Counted from the stretch's first letter, positions 8,123 through 16,398 are shown. The stretch is DNA of 35,967 bases from a bacterium (GCA_021828255.1 JAKASB010000001.1:26608-62574), one strand, 5' to 3'. A program made the numbers and translations. The notes: a model not told the origin generated them from the sequence alone.

Positions 8123-9118
8123 ATGATACAGATAACCAACAATATGATATATAACAATATCAATAACGAACTGCTGAACGAATCAACTCAGGTTTATAAT
8201 CTTCAGGGGGAAATTTCGAGCGGTTTACAAATCAACTATCCGCAGGATAATCCTGCGGGAATGGTCAACGTTCTTTCGTATAAAAACAGCACCGCGCTTG
8301 TTACACAGTATAACTCAAACGTAAGTATCGCCAACAGCGTAGGCTCTTTAACTTCATCCACTATAAGTAACACAATGACGGTAGTAAATCAGGCGCGCAC
8401 GCTTGCTATTGAAATGGCAAACGGGACTAATTCTCCCGCAAACAATCAGGCGGCGGCAAAGCAGGTAGGGCAGATTATCAACGAACTTACGCAGTCGGCG
8501 GATACTTCTTATAACGGTCAGAATATTTTTACCGGAAATAACCTTAATACTGCTTCGGCATATACGACTACGACGGCTTATTATACGGCTGCAAATTCAA
8601 GCGGGACAACCACTAATGTTAATTATAGCGTTTATACATATGCGGGAACGGATACGAACCAGAATTACCAGATAACCCAGAATGAAACAGTAACGCCGTC
8701 GCTTACGGCAGACGCCATATTCGGAAACGATCCCGCAAATCCGTCGGGTAGTCCGATGACTAAATCATATACCCCTTCCGGCCTTATTTCCGTTCTTTCA
8801 CTTTTTCAGCAGGAACTTACCTCCGGCGTGTATCAGCAAAATTCTTCCGCAATTATTTCGGGCATTCAGAATGGATTAAATACCATGACCGCCGCTCAGG
8901 CAACCATTGGAACGGTCGTTCAACGGTTAAACGAACAGCAAACGAGCTACCAAACGGTTTTGTCCAATATTTCCCAACTCCTCGGACAGACTCAGGACGT
9001 GAACGTCGCACAGGCTATGACGAGTCTTACGCAGGTTCAGAATTCTTATCAGGCTACGCTCGAAGCCGCTTCCAACATTACTTCGCTGACCCCGATGCTT
9101 CTCCAGTATCTTAAATAA
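8123..9118 (+). CDS. flgL: Hook-filament junction protein 3 FlgL
   Basis: This is hook-associated protein 3, the second junction layer beneath the filament. I start it at the ATG at 8123 (331 residues), not at the TTG at 8069. MIQITNNMIYNNINNELLNES aligns with FlgL/flagellin N-termini, and GAGG lies eight bases upstream. Conserved blocks are LQGEISSGLQINYPQDNPAGM (typical LSSGKRI-x-x-(P/A)-SDDP-x-G region), YNGQNIFTGN, and the C-terminal VAQAMTSLTQVQNSYQATLEAAS. It shares the late flagellar class with flgK but is separated from it by repeat DNA. Confidence 0.93.
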   Translation: MIQITNNMIYNNINNELLNESTQVYNLQGEISSGLQINYPQDNPAGMVNVLSYKNSTALVTQYNSNVSIANSVGSLTSSTISNTMTVVNQARTLAIEMANGTNSPANNQAAAKQVGQIINELTQSADTSYNGQNIFTGNNLNTASAYTTTTAYYTAANSSGTTTNVNYSVYTYAGTDTNQNYQITQNETVTPSLTADAIFGNDPANPSGSPMTKSYTPSGLISVLSLFQQELTSGVYQQNSSAIISGIQNGLNTMTAAQATIGTVVQRLNEQQTSYQTVLSNISQLLGQTQDVNVAQAMTSLTQVQNSYQATLEAASNITSLTPMLLQYLK

Positions 9119-9149
9119 GTCTCAAATAATAAGTAAATAATTCTTTTTT

Positions 9150-9425
9150 ATGTTAATTCTTGCAAGAAAAACGGGCGAAAGCATAAAAATAGGCAATAAT
9201 ATAACCATAGAGGTTATATCGGTAGCCGGTAGTACGGTAAAAATAGGAATAGAAGCCCCAAAGGAAGTCGGTATCCTAAGAAAAGAGCTTTACGACATTG
9301 TTAAAAACGAAAATATAAGCGCTTCCGCTATTAATTTAGCCGATTTATCAAAACTAAACGAATTAGACGATTTAAACGGGCTAAATGGCACATATATTGA
9401 AAAAGATAAAAAATATAAAAAATAA
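9150..9425 (+). CDS. csrA: Carbon storage regulator CsrA with C-terminal extension
   Basis: This is an RNA-binding translational regulator that, in bacteria with FliW, represses flagellin translation. Residues 1-55 are a standard CsrA core (MLILARKTGESIKIGNNITIEV, GIEAPKEVGILRKELYD), with the early R6 and the APKEVxILR(K)E segment in place. CsrA is usually 60-75 residues. This one has 91, with an extra tail rich in Leu, Asn, Asp and Lys. No Shine-Dalgarno sequence is visible before the ATG. It lies 31 bases after flgL and 46 before fliW. Confidence 0.95.
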   Translation: MLILARKTGESIKIGNNITIEVISVAGSTVKIGIEAPKEVGILRKELYDIVKNENISASAINLADLSKLNELDDLNGLNGTYIEKDKKYKK

Positions 9426-9471
9426 TTAAATTAAATATTAGAATATTAGAAAAATTCAAGAGGTTTTGTAA

Positions 9472-9963
9472 ATGAATGAAATCAACGCCGGAACCGAGAT
9501 TTTAGTGAAAAGCATTTATTATCCTGAAGGGATAGCGGTCGAAAAAACAAAAATCATAGAATTTGTTAAACCCATGCTCGGGTTCGACTCGTTGAAAAAA
9601 TACTGCATCTTAAATATCAATAAAGAAAAAAATCTGCCATTTTTTATTTTGCAGAGTATAGAAAATGAAGGATTATGTTTCATTGTTGCGGACCCTAATT
9701 TCTTTTTCAAAGATTACGCTGCCCAGATTACCGACGAGGAAAAAGAACTGCTAAATCTTACTAATAAAACCGGCGTAATTATATTCGTTACGGTTACAGT
9801 ATTTAAAGATTTATATTCATCGACGGTAAACTTGAAAGGACCTATTATTATAAATACCAAAAATCATAAGGCGATTCAGACGGTTTTAAACGACGACTTG
9901 TATTCCGTAAAGCAAAAACTGCCGATAATAAAATCAAACCTAAGTAATCCCCGGACTCCTTAA
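9472..9963 (+). CDS. fliW: Flagellar assembly factor FliW
   Basis: FliW binds CsrA and flagellin in a partner-switch: when flagellin is exported, free FliW sequesters CsrA and flagellin translation resumes. The 163-residue protein has the family layout, including MLGFDSLKKYCIL, FFILQSIENEGLCFIVADPNFFFKDY, VIIFVTVTV and the late motif LKGPIIINTKNHKAIQTVL. AGAGG precedes the ATG at good spacing. It ends the flagellar block and converges with the minus-strand GGDDF gene 34 bases away; no obvious hairpin terminator is seen in the gap. Confidence 0.95.
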   Translation: MNEINAGTEILVKSIYYPEGIAVEKTKIIEFVKPMLGFDSLKKYCILNINKEKNLPFFILQSIENEGLCFIVADPNFFFKDYAAQITDEEKELLNLTNKTGVIIFVTVTVFKDLYSSTVNLKGPIIINTKNHKAIQTVLNDDLYSVKQKLPIIKSNLSNPRTP

Positions 9964-9997
9964 ACACAATATCGTTTTCAAATAAGCACCGGTTTTT

Positions 9998-10987
9998 TTA
10001 ATCCTTCCGTCTTCTATCGACAATTACACTTGACCCGGTCTTTTCTTTTGCTATAGATTTTAATCCCGAAGTTATTTCGCTTATCTGCCCGTAATGCGAA
10101 ATTTTTTTGGTTACGTCTTCGATGACGACAATAGACAGGCTCATTACCGGAAATTTTTGCATTTTTCTTTGCCTGTCGTATACTTCGATATATCTTCTTT
10201 GTTTATCGGCATTATCGTAAAACGACAGTACGATTTTATCGAAATTGCAGATTACGCTATTTGAGATGTCCATAATGTCACATGGATGAGAGATTATGAC
10301 AAAATCGTCCCCGCCGATATGTCCCATGAATACATATTTTTCAATATCTCTGCATCTTGTTTTAGAAATGTCATAAACAGTAGTCGCAATGAGTCTCGAT
10401 GTCATCATGATAACCTCGTCCCCTCTTAAAAAGCCGTATTTGTCATTATAGGATTTAAAATTGTCTATATCTATATAGGCAAAAGAAAAATCAATGTTTT
10501 TGTTAAGTTTATTTTTAACCGATTCCATTATAGAAGAATTCCCAGGAAGTTTTGTCAGCGGGTTTGCGTCTAATGCCGATTTAGAAGTATATATAATACT
10601 TTCTACTTTATAATTGAGTTCGTATGAATTAAGAGGCTCTTTAATATAATCTTTCAAAAAATGTTTTTCGTCTTCTATAACGTTAAAATCAAAACCTGCC
10701 GGAAGTATAAAAAGTACGGGAATATTGCTTAGCATATTATCTAACTGCATATCATTAATCATTTTAATTTCTCTTTTATGTTCTTCGTAATCTTTTTCGG
10801 AAAATGCGTTCATGGTTATGATAATTAACTGTGGAGGCGAAGCATAAACGGAATAATAAGCCTGATTGAATGAATCGAATATTTTAAAATCATACTTTCC
10901 TAATTCTTCTTTAAAAACAGTTTTATATGCGGAGTTTTTGCCGGATATGATAAATATTTTAGGTTTATTATTTTTATCTTTATTCAT
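9998..10987 (-). CDS. Degenerate receiver plus GGDEF-type (GGDDF) protein
   Basis: This is a putative diguanylate cyclase-family protein of 329 residues. Residues about 9-135 have the alternating pattern of a response-regulator receiver, but the acidic pocket and phospho-acceptor Asp are missing (FIISGKNS where VDD is expected; LIIITMNAF at the acceptor strand), so it should not be phosphorylated in the usual way. Residues about 145-325 are a GGDEF domain with NPLTKLPGN, FAYIDIDNFKSYNDKYGFLRGDE and the variant signature GGDDF. No RxxD inhibitory site lies just before it. It is the last gene of a three-gene minus-strand operon. Catalysis is possible but unproven. Confidence 0.85.
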   Translation of the reverse strand: MNKDKNNKPKIFIISGKNSAYKTVFKEELGKYDFKIFDSFNQAYYSVYASPPQLIIITMNAFSEKDYEEHKREIKMINDMQLDNMLSNIPVLFILPAGFDFNVIEDEKHFLKDYIKEPLNSYELNYKVESIIYTSKSALDANPLTKLPGNSSIMESVKNKLNKNIDFSFAYIDIDNFKSYNDKYGFLRGDEVIMMTSRLIATTVYDISKTRCRDIEKYVFMGHIGGDDFVIISHPCDIMDISNSVICNFDKIVLSFYDNADKQRRYIEVYDRQRKMQKFPVMSLSIVVIEDVTKKISHYGQISEITSGLKSIAKEKTGSSVIVDRRRKD

Positions 10988-11008
10988 GTCAAATTGAAAG
11001 TTAATGAA

Positions 11009-11860
11009 TCAATCGAATATATACAGTTCGTCTTTATAAGAATATATTTCTTCTATAATAGATTTTATGAAATATATATCGATATCGAGTATCTTTAGGG
11101 TGTCCCTGTTGATTTTTTCTAAATATGTTACTCCGGAAAAACCGATTCCTAAAGCCAAGGTTAAGAAATTGGCAAGATTTAATATTGCCGATTCGATTTT
11201 AAAATCGTCCGCAAGATTAACGTTGTGATGATATTTTATCGGCAGGTAAATAGAAGAAGGCAGATTCCATTCTTTTATGAGCATATAGCCTAAATAGTCG
11301 TGGGATATATTGAGAATATCATATTCGATATCTGCTAAAGGTTTTTCGCTTTTGTCCGCAATTTCTATAATTTTTTTAAAATCTTCTTTAAACGTGGCGG
11401 CTATAATAATTTTTCCTATATCGTGCAGCAATCCTGCGGAGAACATGTTATCCGAGTCGATATTATTTATCTTTTTTGCATTAATAGACGCCGCGATATG
11501 TTTAGCCGTGAAAGCACAGAAAAGACTATGTTCCGACAATCCCGCCATAGTTTTTTTCATTGCGGTAAAAACCGTCGTAGAAATTATGATGCTTTTTAAA
11601 ACATTAAACCCTAATAGCATTATAGCATGATTTATACTGTATATTCTCTGAGGAAATCCGTAAAAAGGAGAGTTCACTATTCTCAATATTCTTGCCGAAA
11701 GGCTTACGTCGTGGGACATTAGTTCGCCGATATTTTTTATTGAAAAGTTATCGTTATCTATTTCTTTCGAAATTTTAGATAACACTTTAGGCAGAGTAGG
11801 TATGTTATCCGTTTTTTTTACGGTAGCGATTAACTCGTCTAAGGTGTCGATTTTTTTCAT
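11009..11860 (-). CDS. HDOD-domain signalling protein
   Basis: The 283-residue protein is almost entirely an HDOD domain. The entry motif is IPTLPKVLSKISKEIDND (residues 19-36), followed by HDVSLSARILRIVNSPFYGFPQRIYSINHAIMLLG, which is highly typical. An HD pair is retained in LLHDIGKIIIA, and a late WNLPSSIYLPIKYHH is present. HDOD proteins are usually non-catalytic partners in c-di-GMP, chemotaxis or stress signalling. It lies 21 bases upstream of the GGDDF gene and 8 bases after the small upstream gene, so co-expression is likely. The HD residues leave a metal-dependent activity open. Confidence 0.9.
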   Translation of the reverse strand: MKKIDTLDELIATVKKTDNIPTLPKVLSKISKEIDNDNFSIKNIGELMSHDVSLSARILRIVNSPFYGFPQRIYSINHAIMLLGFNVLKSIIISTTVFTAMKKTMAGLSEHSLFCAFTAKHIAASINAKKINNIDSDNMFSAGLLHDIGKIIIAATFKEDFKKIIEIADKSEKPLADIEYDILNISHDYLGYMLIKEWNLPSSIYLPIKYHHNVNLADDFKIESAILNLANFLTLALGIGFSGVTYLEKINRDTLKILDIDIYFIKSIIEEIYSYKDELYIFD

Positions 11861-11868
11861 TTTACATT

Positions 11869-12219
11869 TTATATGCTTCCGCCGTAATTTTTAGTTATAA
11901 CGTTTTTTATAATTTCTTTAATTTCTTTCATAAATTTGTCATCTCTGGAGTATTGAAATCTTTTTTCCAACAAAAGCAATTCATTTTTCATTTTTTCTTT
12001 ATTTTCAGTATCGTCTTCCGCCTTGGTATCATCCGTTCCTTCTATGGATATATAATTATCCGCCGCTCCAGTCGAATCAACGTTTATTTTTTTAATACTT
12101 TCTATAAACTTAGCCGTAAGAACCGTTCCTTTCTTAAGAACCGTAATTCCTTTATTAGATATTATATCTTTAGCAAGTGTATCGCCTGCTTTAAGGTTTT
12201 CAGGAGTTACTTTTTTCAT
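11869..12219 (-). CDS. Small protein resembling the N-terminal module of HD-GYP proteins
   Basis: The first half of this 116-residue protein (PENLKAGDTLAKDIISNKGITVLKKGTVL, residues 5-34, then FIESIKKINVDS) looks like the short beta module often found in front of HD-GYP or HDOD domains. Here no catalytic domain follows. The second half is an acidic linker and a charged helix, ending ITKNYGGSI. It is the first gene of the operon with the HDOD and GGDDF genes, eight bases ahead of the HDOD gene, so it may be a split-off regulatory partner. The family assignment is by eye. Confidence 0.7.
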   Translation of the reverse strand: MKKVTPENLKAGDTLAKDIISNKGITVLKKGTVLTAKFIESIKKINVDSTGAADNYISIEGTDDTKAEDDTENKEKMKNELLLLEKRFQYSRDDKFMKEIKEIIKNVITKNYGGSI

Positions 12220-12254
12220 ATAAGTTATAATTATCGTTTAAATATCTTTAAAAG

Positions 12255-12283
12255 TTGATTTATATTATATCATATTATAAAAT
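12255..12283 (+). promoter_or_regulatory. Candidate sigma-70-type promoter in divergent gap
   Basis: TTGATT and TAAAAT are spaced by 17 bases, 40 bases before the ATG at 12323. The gap 12220-12322 separates divergent transcripts and is almost pure A+T, with several other TATAAT-like hexamers on both strands, so the choice is weak. Confidence 0.3.
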
Positions 12284-12322
12284 TGTAATAGTAAAAAAAA
12301 TAAAACAATAAATATAATCGAT

Positions 12323-12709
12323 ATGAAAAATTATACGGTAATAAAAACGGGGACAGATTTAAATCTGTCCCCGTTAATCGGATTAAAATTTAAGATTGCA
12401 GGTAAAATTCTTATTATAAACAAATATATACTGCTTATTCTTTTAGAAAAAAGGGAAAACCCAGTTAATATCGGACATATATTCGATAGAAAAGTTTTTT
12501 TAACGTCTCTTTTCTCAAAAGTAAAGCTTGTATATAAAAAAACAGACTGTGACGAGTTTGCAGCGAAGTTTAAAGAAAAGTTATTGAGTATATCAGAATC
12601 CGATAAAATTATTATGAATATTTTAATTGAAAGAAAAGAAGATACGGCAGATGAAATTTCGGCGTTAAGAAAACTTTCCGCTGCCATTAAAGCTTACAGT
12701 TCTAATTAA
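12323..12709 (+). CDS. Unknown 128-residue protein with a REP palindrome in its N-terminus
   Basis: I do not recognise this family. The protein is cytoplasmic-looking: a hydrophobic beta-rich first half (KIAGKILIINKYILLILLEKRENPVNIG) and a charged helical second half. Codons 8-18 are encoded by the 30-base perfect palindrome at 12346-12375, and the reading frame stays open through it. No alternative ATG lies between the palindrome and residue 98. The gene precedes the PilZ gene by 24 bases and is probably co-transcribed with it, which suggests a motility or c-di-GMP role, but that is inference from position only. Confidence 0.6.
   Translation: MKNYTVIKTGTDLNLSPLIGLKFKIAGKILIINKYILLILLEKRENPVNIGHIFDRKVFLTSLFSKVKLVYKKTDCDEFAAKFKEKLLSISESDKIIMNILIERKEDTADEISALRKLSAAIKAYSSN
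12346..12375. repeat. 30-bp perfect palindrome, GGGGACAGATTT type
   Basis: Two 15-base arms, AACGGGGACAGATTT and its exact complement, meet without a spacer. The arm shares the CAGATTT end with the AAGGTGTCAGATTT repeats elsewhere in the window. From memory, GGGGACAGATTT(ATTT) is a REP-type motif found near Y1 (RAYT) transposases in many genomes. Here it lies within a coding sequence, and its length is a multiple of three. Confidence 0.85.
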
Positions 12710-12733
12710 ATATTATATAAGGTGCATTATAAT

Positions 12734-13624
12734 ATGAATAATAATAATTTGAATAACTATTTTTATAATAATCAGGAAATAGTTTTAGAAACGCCGCAAA
12801 AAACTTTCAAGGGCTATATTAATAAAATAGAAGACGATTTTTTATATATCATTCTGTTATTCGAATTTAGCGGGCAAGATTACGATATAGACGGCGACAT
12901 ATCTTTAATTAAAGATTCCGGCGATATTACTATAATAAGTTCTGGACTTTCTAAAACTTTTTTATATAAAACGTTATTAAAAAATATCGTTAAAAATGCT
13001 AAGAATATTTCTTTAAAGGTTCAAATTGCCGGCGCCCCAGTCGAAAGAGAAGGCAGGGAATTTTTAAGGATAAATACCGTTATTCAGTTTGTTTATGAAG
13101 AAATCTCCATGGAAGAATTTCTTGAAACCAAAGACAGCTATATTTCCAGACCCTCTCTTACCACATCCGTTTACGGAATTTACGGCATCGCGGCTCCTAA
13201 AGTTTATCAATCCTCGGCGGAATCCAACGCCGATGCCCCGGTCAATCCCAGAATTGAGAAACTTCTTATAGCTATAAACAGCAAATTGGATGTTATTCTT
13301 TCCATTCTTAATCCCGAAGCATCTATTTTTGCCGGAATTAAAGAAAAACCCGTATCTATCAGCGGGTCTGGAATTATGTGGTCAGATGAAGATAAGGGGC
13401 TAAAGCAGGGGAGTATTATAAAAATTATGATGTTGTTCCCGACCGTACCGCAGTTTGCAATAAAGGCTTTAGCTCAGGTCGTAAAAATTTCAAAAGAAGA
13501 ACTTAAGTCCCCTTTAGTATCTATAGTCTGTAAATTTAGCGCCATAAATGAATATGATAGAGACGAAATAATTAAATTTACGCTTGAACAGCAAAGGCGG
13601 CAAATTAAAAAATTCACCTCTTAA
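12734..13624 (+). CDS. PilZ-domain (YcgR-like) c-di-GMP effector
   Basis: The ORF track starts at a GTG, but that GTG lies inside the likely ribosome binding site AAGGTG. The ATG at 12734, nine bases later, gives a 296-residue protein. Residues about 10-95 resemble the YcgR/PilZN N-domain (EIVLETPQKTFKGYINKIEDDFLYI). The PilZ domain begins with RxxxR (REFLR, about 108-112) and carries SISGSGI (about 206) in place of (D/N)xSxxG. About 70 residues, including a RIEKLLIAINSKLDVIL helix, lie between the two motifs. Such proteins bind c-di-GMP and act on the flagellar motor; the neighbouring motAB genes fit. The Asp/Asn of the second motif is replaced by Ser. Confidence 0.75.
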   Translation: MNNNNLNNYFYNNQEIVLETPQKTFKGYINKIEDDFLYIILLFEFSGQDYDIDGDISLIKDSGDITIISSGLSKTFLYKTLLKNIVKNAKNISLKVQIAGAPVEREGREFLRINTVIQFVYEEISMEEFLETKDSYISRPSLTTSVYGIYGIAAPKVYQSSAESNADAPVNPRIEKLLIAINSKLDVILSILNPEASIFAGIKEKPVSISGSGIMWSDEDKGLKQGSIIKIMMLFPTVPQFAIKALAQVVKISKEELKSPLVSIVCKFSAINEYDRDEIIKFTLEQQRRQIKKFTS

Positions 13625-13664
13625 CCCTTAAAATTTAACCTCTTTAACTCCTTAGTTAGTTTAG

Positions 13665-14456
13665 TTAGGATTTCGGCAGTTCGTTATTCAAAAAATTAGA
13701 AAGGACGACTATATTTACCCTTCTGTTAAGCGCGCGCCCCGCCGGCGTCCTGTTGCTTGCGACCGGCTTGTATTTCCCGTATCCCGAGGCGGAAAGCCTT
13801 GCGGGAGGGAAATTTATGCTTTTTATAAAAAAGCTCAGAACGTTGACCGCCCTGGCGGTGGAAAGCATCCAGTTGTTCGGGTATTTTGCCGTGCGGATAG
13901 GCGTTGAATCGGTATATCCTTCGATAGCGATGTTATTTTTGACTTTAAGCAGTTCCGATGCTATATATTTTAAAAGTGGATGATATTTTCCGATTATCCT
14001 TGCGCTGCCGGAGCCGAAAAAGCTTGAACCTTTTAAAGATATAACAAGTCCCCGGGTTGATTTATATACCCTGAGTGAAGATTTATACGAGCTGTTTCCC
14101 GTCGTGAAAGATTTTATTTTTGATTCGATGCCGGTAAAAACCGCAGATTCATGAGCTTCTTCCTTAATAAGTTTTTTGTTGGATTTCGAAACTTTGAATA
14201 TTTTCGGCGCGACTCTCGTAACGATTAATTTCGGGGTCGAAGCTATATTGGGCTTGGAAGTCGTAACTGTAATAAATTTATTTGCCCCGAATGCCTGCTG
14301 GATAGACACCGCAAGTTCTTTAAGTCTGACGTTATTAACTTTGGATAATGCAAACATTACTATGAAAAAAGATAGAAGAGTGGTTAAAAAATCGCCGTAG
14401 CTTATCATCCATCTTTCCGTATTGGTATCTTTGGGGTACTTTTTTTTCTTTCTCAT
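13665..14456 (-). CDS. motB: Flagellar stator protein MotB
   Basis: This is the ion-channel subunit of the stator, anchored to peptidoglycan. Of 263 residues, the single membrane helix (about 18-40) contains the channel aspartate in ISYGDFLTTLLSFFIVMFAL (Asp22). The C-terminal OmpA-like domain (about 150-255) has IAIEGYTDSTPI and the LSTARAVNVLSFFI block. A Ser/Lys-rich linker lies between. GGGAG precedes the ATG, which lies two bases after the motA stop, indicating translational coupling. Whether protons or sodium drive it cannot be decided by eye. Confidence 0.95.
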   Translation of the reverse strand: MRKKKKYPKDTNTERWMISYGDFLTTLLSFFIVMFALSKVNNVRLKELAVSIQQAFGANKFITVTTSKPNIASTPKLIVTRVAPKIFKVSKSNKKLIKEEAHESAVFTGIESKIKSFTTGNSSYKSSLRVYKSTRGLVISLKGSSFFGSGSARIIGKYHPLLKYIASELLKVKNNIAIEGYTDSTPIRTAKYPNNWMLSTARAVNVLSFFIKSINFPPARLSASGYGKYKPVASNRTPAGRALNRRVNIVVLSNFLNNELPKS

Positions 14457-14458
14457 TT

Positions 14459-15241
14459 TTATTTCTCCCGATTTTTTATTTCATACATTTTTTTCTCCTG
14501 TTCGCTTAAAAAGGATTTTAGCTTTTCTTCTATAAGCCTAGGGTTTTCGCCGTTCTGAATACTTCTTATTCCCATAAGGATAAGTTCGTATCTTAAAACT
14601 TTTACTTTCAGGTTCATCTTGAGTTTGCTTGATATAGGAAATAAAACGGCATTTGCAAAAGTAAGACCGTAAAGCGTTGCGGTAAATGCGACCGCTATGC
14701 CGGTGCCGAGCCTGTTGGGGTTATTTAAATGCTGCATAACATGGATAAGACCCAGCACAGCGCCTATTATGCCGAGGGTAGGAGAGTATCCGCCCGCCTG
14801 TTCATAAATTTTAACGCTTTCTTCTCCAAATTCTTCTATATTAGATAACTCTGTTTCCATAATTTCTATAACTATTTGAGGGTCTATGCCGTCAACGACC
14901 AATTGCAATGCTTTTTTTATAAAATTGTCGGATGCGGCTTCTATATCGGATTCTAATGCAAGCACCCCGTTTTTTCTTGCTTTTGTGGCATAATTAAGAA
15001 GGTCGGATATAGTATTTTCAAAATCGACCTTTTCGGATAAAATAATTTCTTTAAGCGATAAAAGAGCTTTTTTAATGTTTTCCATCCTGTTTCCGGCGAT
15101 AGTCGCTCCGACTGTTCCAACTATGACTATTACGAAGCCTATAGGGTCGATCAGCTGCATTAAAGTAGACCCCTGCAGAAAATTTCCAAATATTATCCCG
15201 CCGAGGCCAAGAATAAAGCCTATAATAGACGCTATATCCAT
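14459..15241 (-). CDS. motA: Flagellar stator protein MotA
   Basis: This is the torque-generating stator subunit with four membrane helices: residues 3-20, 30-48, about 150-170 and 183-203. Family blocks include IDPIGFVIVIVGTVGATIAG, YSPTLGIIGAVLGLIHVMQHLNNPNRLGTGIAVAF and LYGLTFANAVLFPISSKLK. The cytoplasmic loop between helices 2 and 3 carries the charged residues that face FliG. Its 260 residues match the MotA/PomA family. No clear Shine-Dalgarno sequence precedes the ATG; the 180-base divergent gap to the flgJ fusion is extremely A+T-rich. Confidence 0.95.
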   Translation of the reverse strand: MDIASIIGFILGLGGIIFGNFLQGSTLMQLIDPIGFVIVIVGTVGATIAGNRMENIKKALLSLKEIILSEKVDFENTISDLLNYATKARKNGVLALESDIEAASDNFIKKALQLVVDGIDPQIVIEIMETELSNIEEFGEESVKIYEQAGGYSPTLGIIGAVLGLIHVMQHLNNPNRLGTGIAVAFTATLYGLTFANAVLFPISSKLKMNLKVKVLRYELILMGIRSIQNGENPRLIEEKLKSFLSEQEKKMYEIKNREK

Positions 15242-15421
15242 ATTTTAGTTTTTATAATATTTATTAAATAAATTTATAAATCTTTATTTTTATTATTATA
15301 ATATAAATAATACATTTTTAAAATAATTTTTTAGCAAAAATTTCCGTAAACTTTTATTAATAATCTGATTATGATATAATTTTTTAATATATTTAGAATT
15401 AATTTTATATTAAAAAATTAT

Positions 15422-16369
15422 ATGAATATAACCGATGCTTTAAATTCTTCCGAGGCGGCGAATTCTTTGAAGGCTGCGGCGCCGGCTGTTCCCGCAGGTA
15501 AAAACATCCCTGCCGGAAAAACAGGAATTTCTCCGGCAGAGCTTAACGAAATAAAAACCGTCGCTACGAAGTTCGAAAGCCTTTTTTTAAATATGATTTT
15601 TGATTCTATGTCGAAAGAAGTAGGAAAAGGCTCCTTTATCGATAAGGGGACGGGTTATAAAATCTTTAATTCTCTTTTTTACGAAGCCGTAGCCAACAAC
15701 GAAAGCTACGGGAAAGGTATAGGCATTGCAAGGATGATAGTAGATTATTTTAAAGAACATCCTTCTTTAATCGCGCAGGAGGGTCTTAAAAGTTTGGATT
15801 CTTCGGTATCCAAACTTTCTGCGGCTAATAATCTTTTTCAGGCGTATAATTTATCTTCTAAATACGATAATAATCAAAGCGGGGTTAATTTAAACTTTAA
15901 AGAAAACAATAAAGGCAACGCGGGTAATAATAACGAAAACAGCGGCAACTTAATAAACGGAGATTATGTTACAGCCGATGGACTTGCAAAAAAAGCTTCG
16001 GAGATTTACGGCGTTCCTTACGGGCTGATAAAAGCCGTAATAAAAACCGAATCCGGATTTAACCCTTATGCGGTTTCCGGCAAAGGAGCCGTAGGACTTA
16101 TGCAACTTATGCCTGAGACGGCAAAGGAGCTCGGCGTTAACCCGTATGATCCGGAAGGAAATGTTTTCGGCGGAACGATGTATCTTAAACGCCTTTTAAA
16201 CCTTTACGGCGGAAATGAGGAGCTTGCGCTTGCCGCTTACAATGCGGGAATAGCAAATGTCGATAAATATGCCGGCATACCGCCGTTCGAGGAGACCGAA
16301 AATTATGTCAAAACGGTTCTTTCGTATTATAGGGAATATAATACTGCGGATTCTAAAACTAAATCTTAA
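15422..16369 (+). CDS. flgJ: FlgJ rod-binding domain fused to a lytic transglycosylase (SLT)
   Basis: The 315-residue protein has two domains. Residues about 40-110 are a FlgJ N-terminal rod-binding domain ([43 protein letters not shown]). Residues about 185-305 are a family-23 Slt domain with the catalytic Glu in [13 protein letters not shown], then [13 protein letters not shown] and ALAAYNAG. It would cap the growing rod and cut peptidoglycan for rod passage. The classic enterobacterial FlgJ uses a GH73 glucosaminidase instead. An Asn-rich linker joins the domains. There is no signal peptide, consistent with flagellar export. No Shine-Dalgarno sequence is evident. Confidence 0.92.
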   Translation: MNITDALNSSEAANSLKAAAPAVPAGKNIPAGKTGISPAELNEIKTVATKFESLFLNMIFDSMSKEVGKGSFIDKGTGYKIFNSLFYEAVANNESYGKGIGIARMIVDYFKEHPSLIAQEGLKSLDSSVSKLSAANNLFQAYNLSSKYDNNQSGVNLNFKENNKGNAGNNNENSGNLINGDYVTADGLAKKASEIYGVPYGLIKAVIKTESGFNPYAVSGKGAVGLMQLMPETAKELGVNPYDPEGNVFGGTMYLKRLLNLYGGNEELALAAYNAGIANVDKYAGIPPFEETENYVKTVLSYYREYNTADSKTKS

Positions 16370-16398
16370 ATTAATTATATCAATTAATTATATTTAAT

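Noticed and set aside
9964-9997. Intrinsic terminator between convergent fliW and the GGDDF gene
   Set aside because: There is a T run after CACCGG but no complementary stem that I can find.
11820-11850. REP-like TAAGGTGTCGATTTTTTT at the 5' end of the HDOD gene
   Set aside because: It resembles the REP core but simply encodes the HDOD N-terminus MKKIDTL; it lacks the CAGATTTATTT part and a paired arm, so it is most likely coincidence.
15345-15380. Sigma-28 or sigma-70 promoter for the flgJ fusion (TAAAC...TATAAT)
   Set aside because: A TATAAT is present at 15375 but lacks a credible -35, and the FliA-like reading has wrong spacing; the gap is too A+T-rich to call.
16369-16393. Direct repeat AATTAATTATAT twice before fliI
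   Set aside because: Low-complexity A+T sequence; the same kind of repetition occurs in most gaps here and no hairpin or promoter box is formed.
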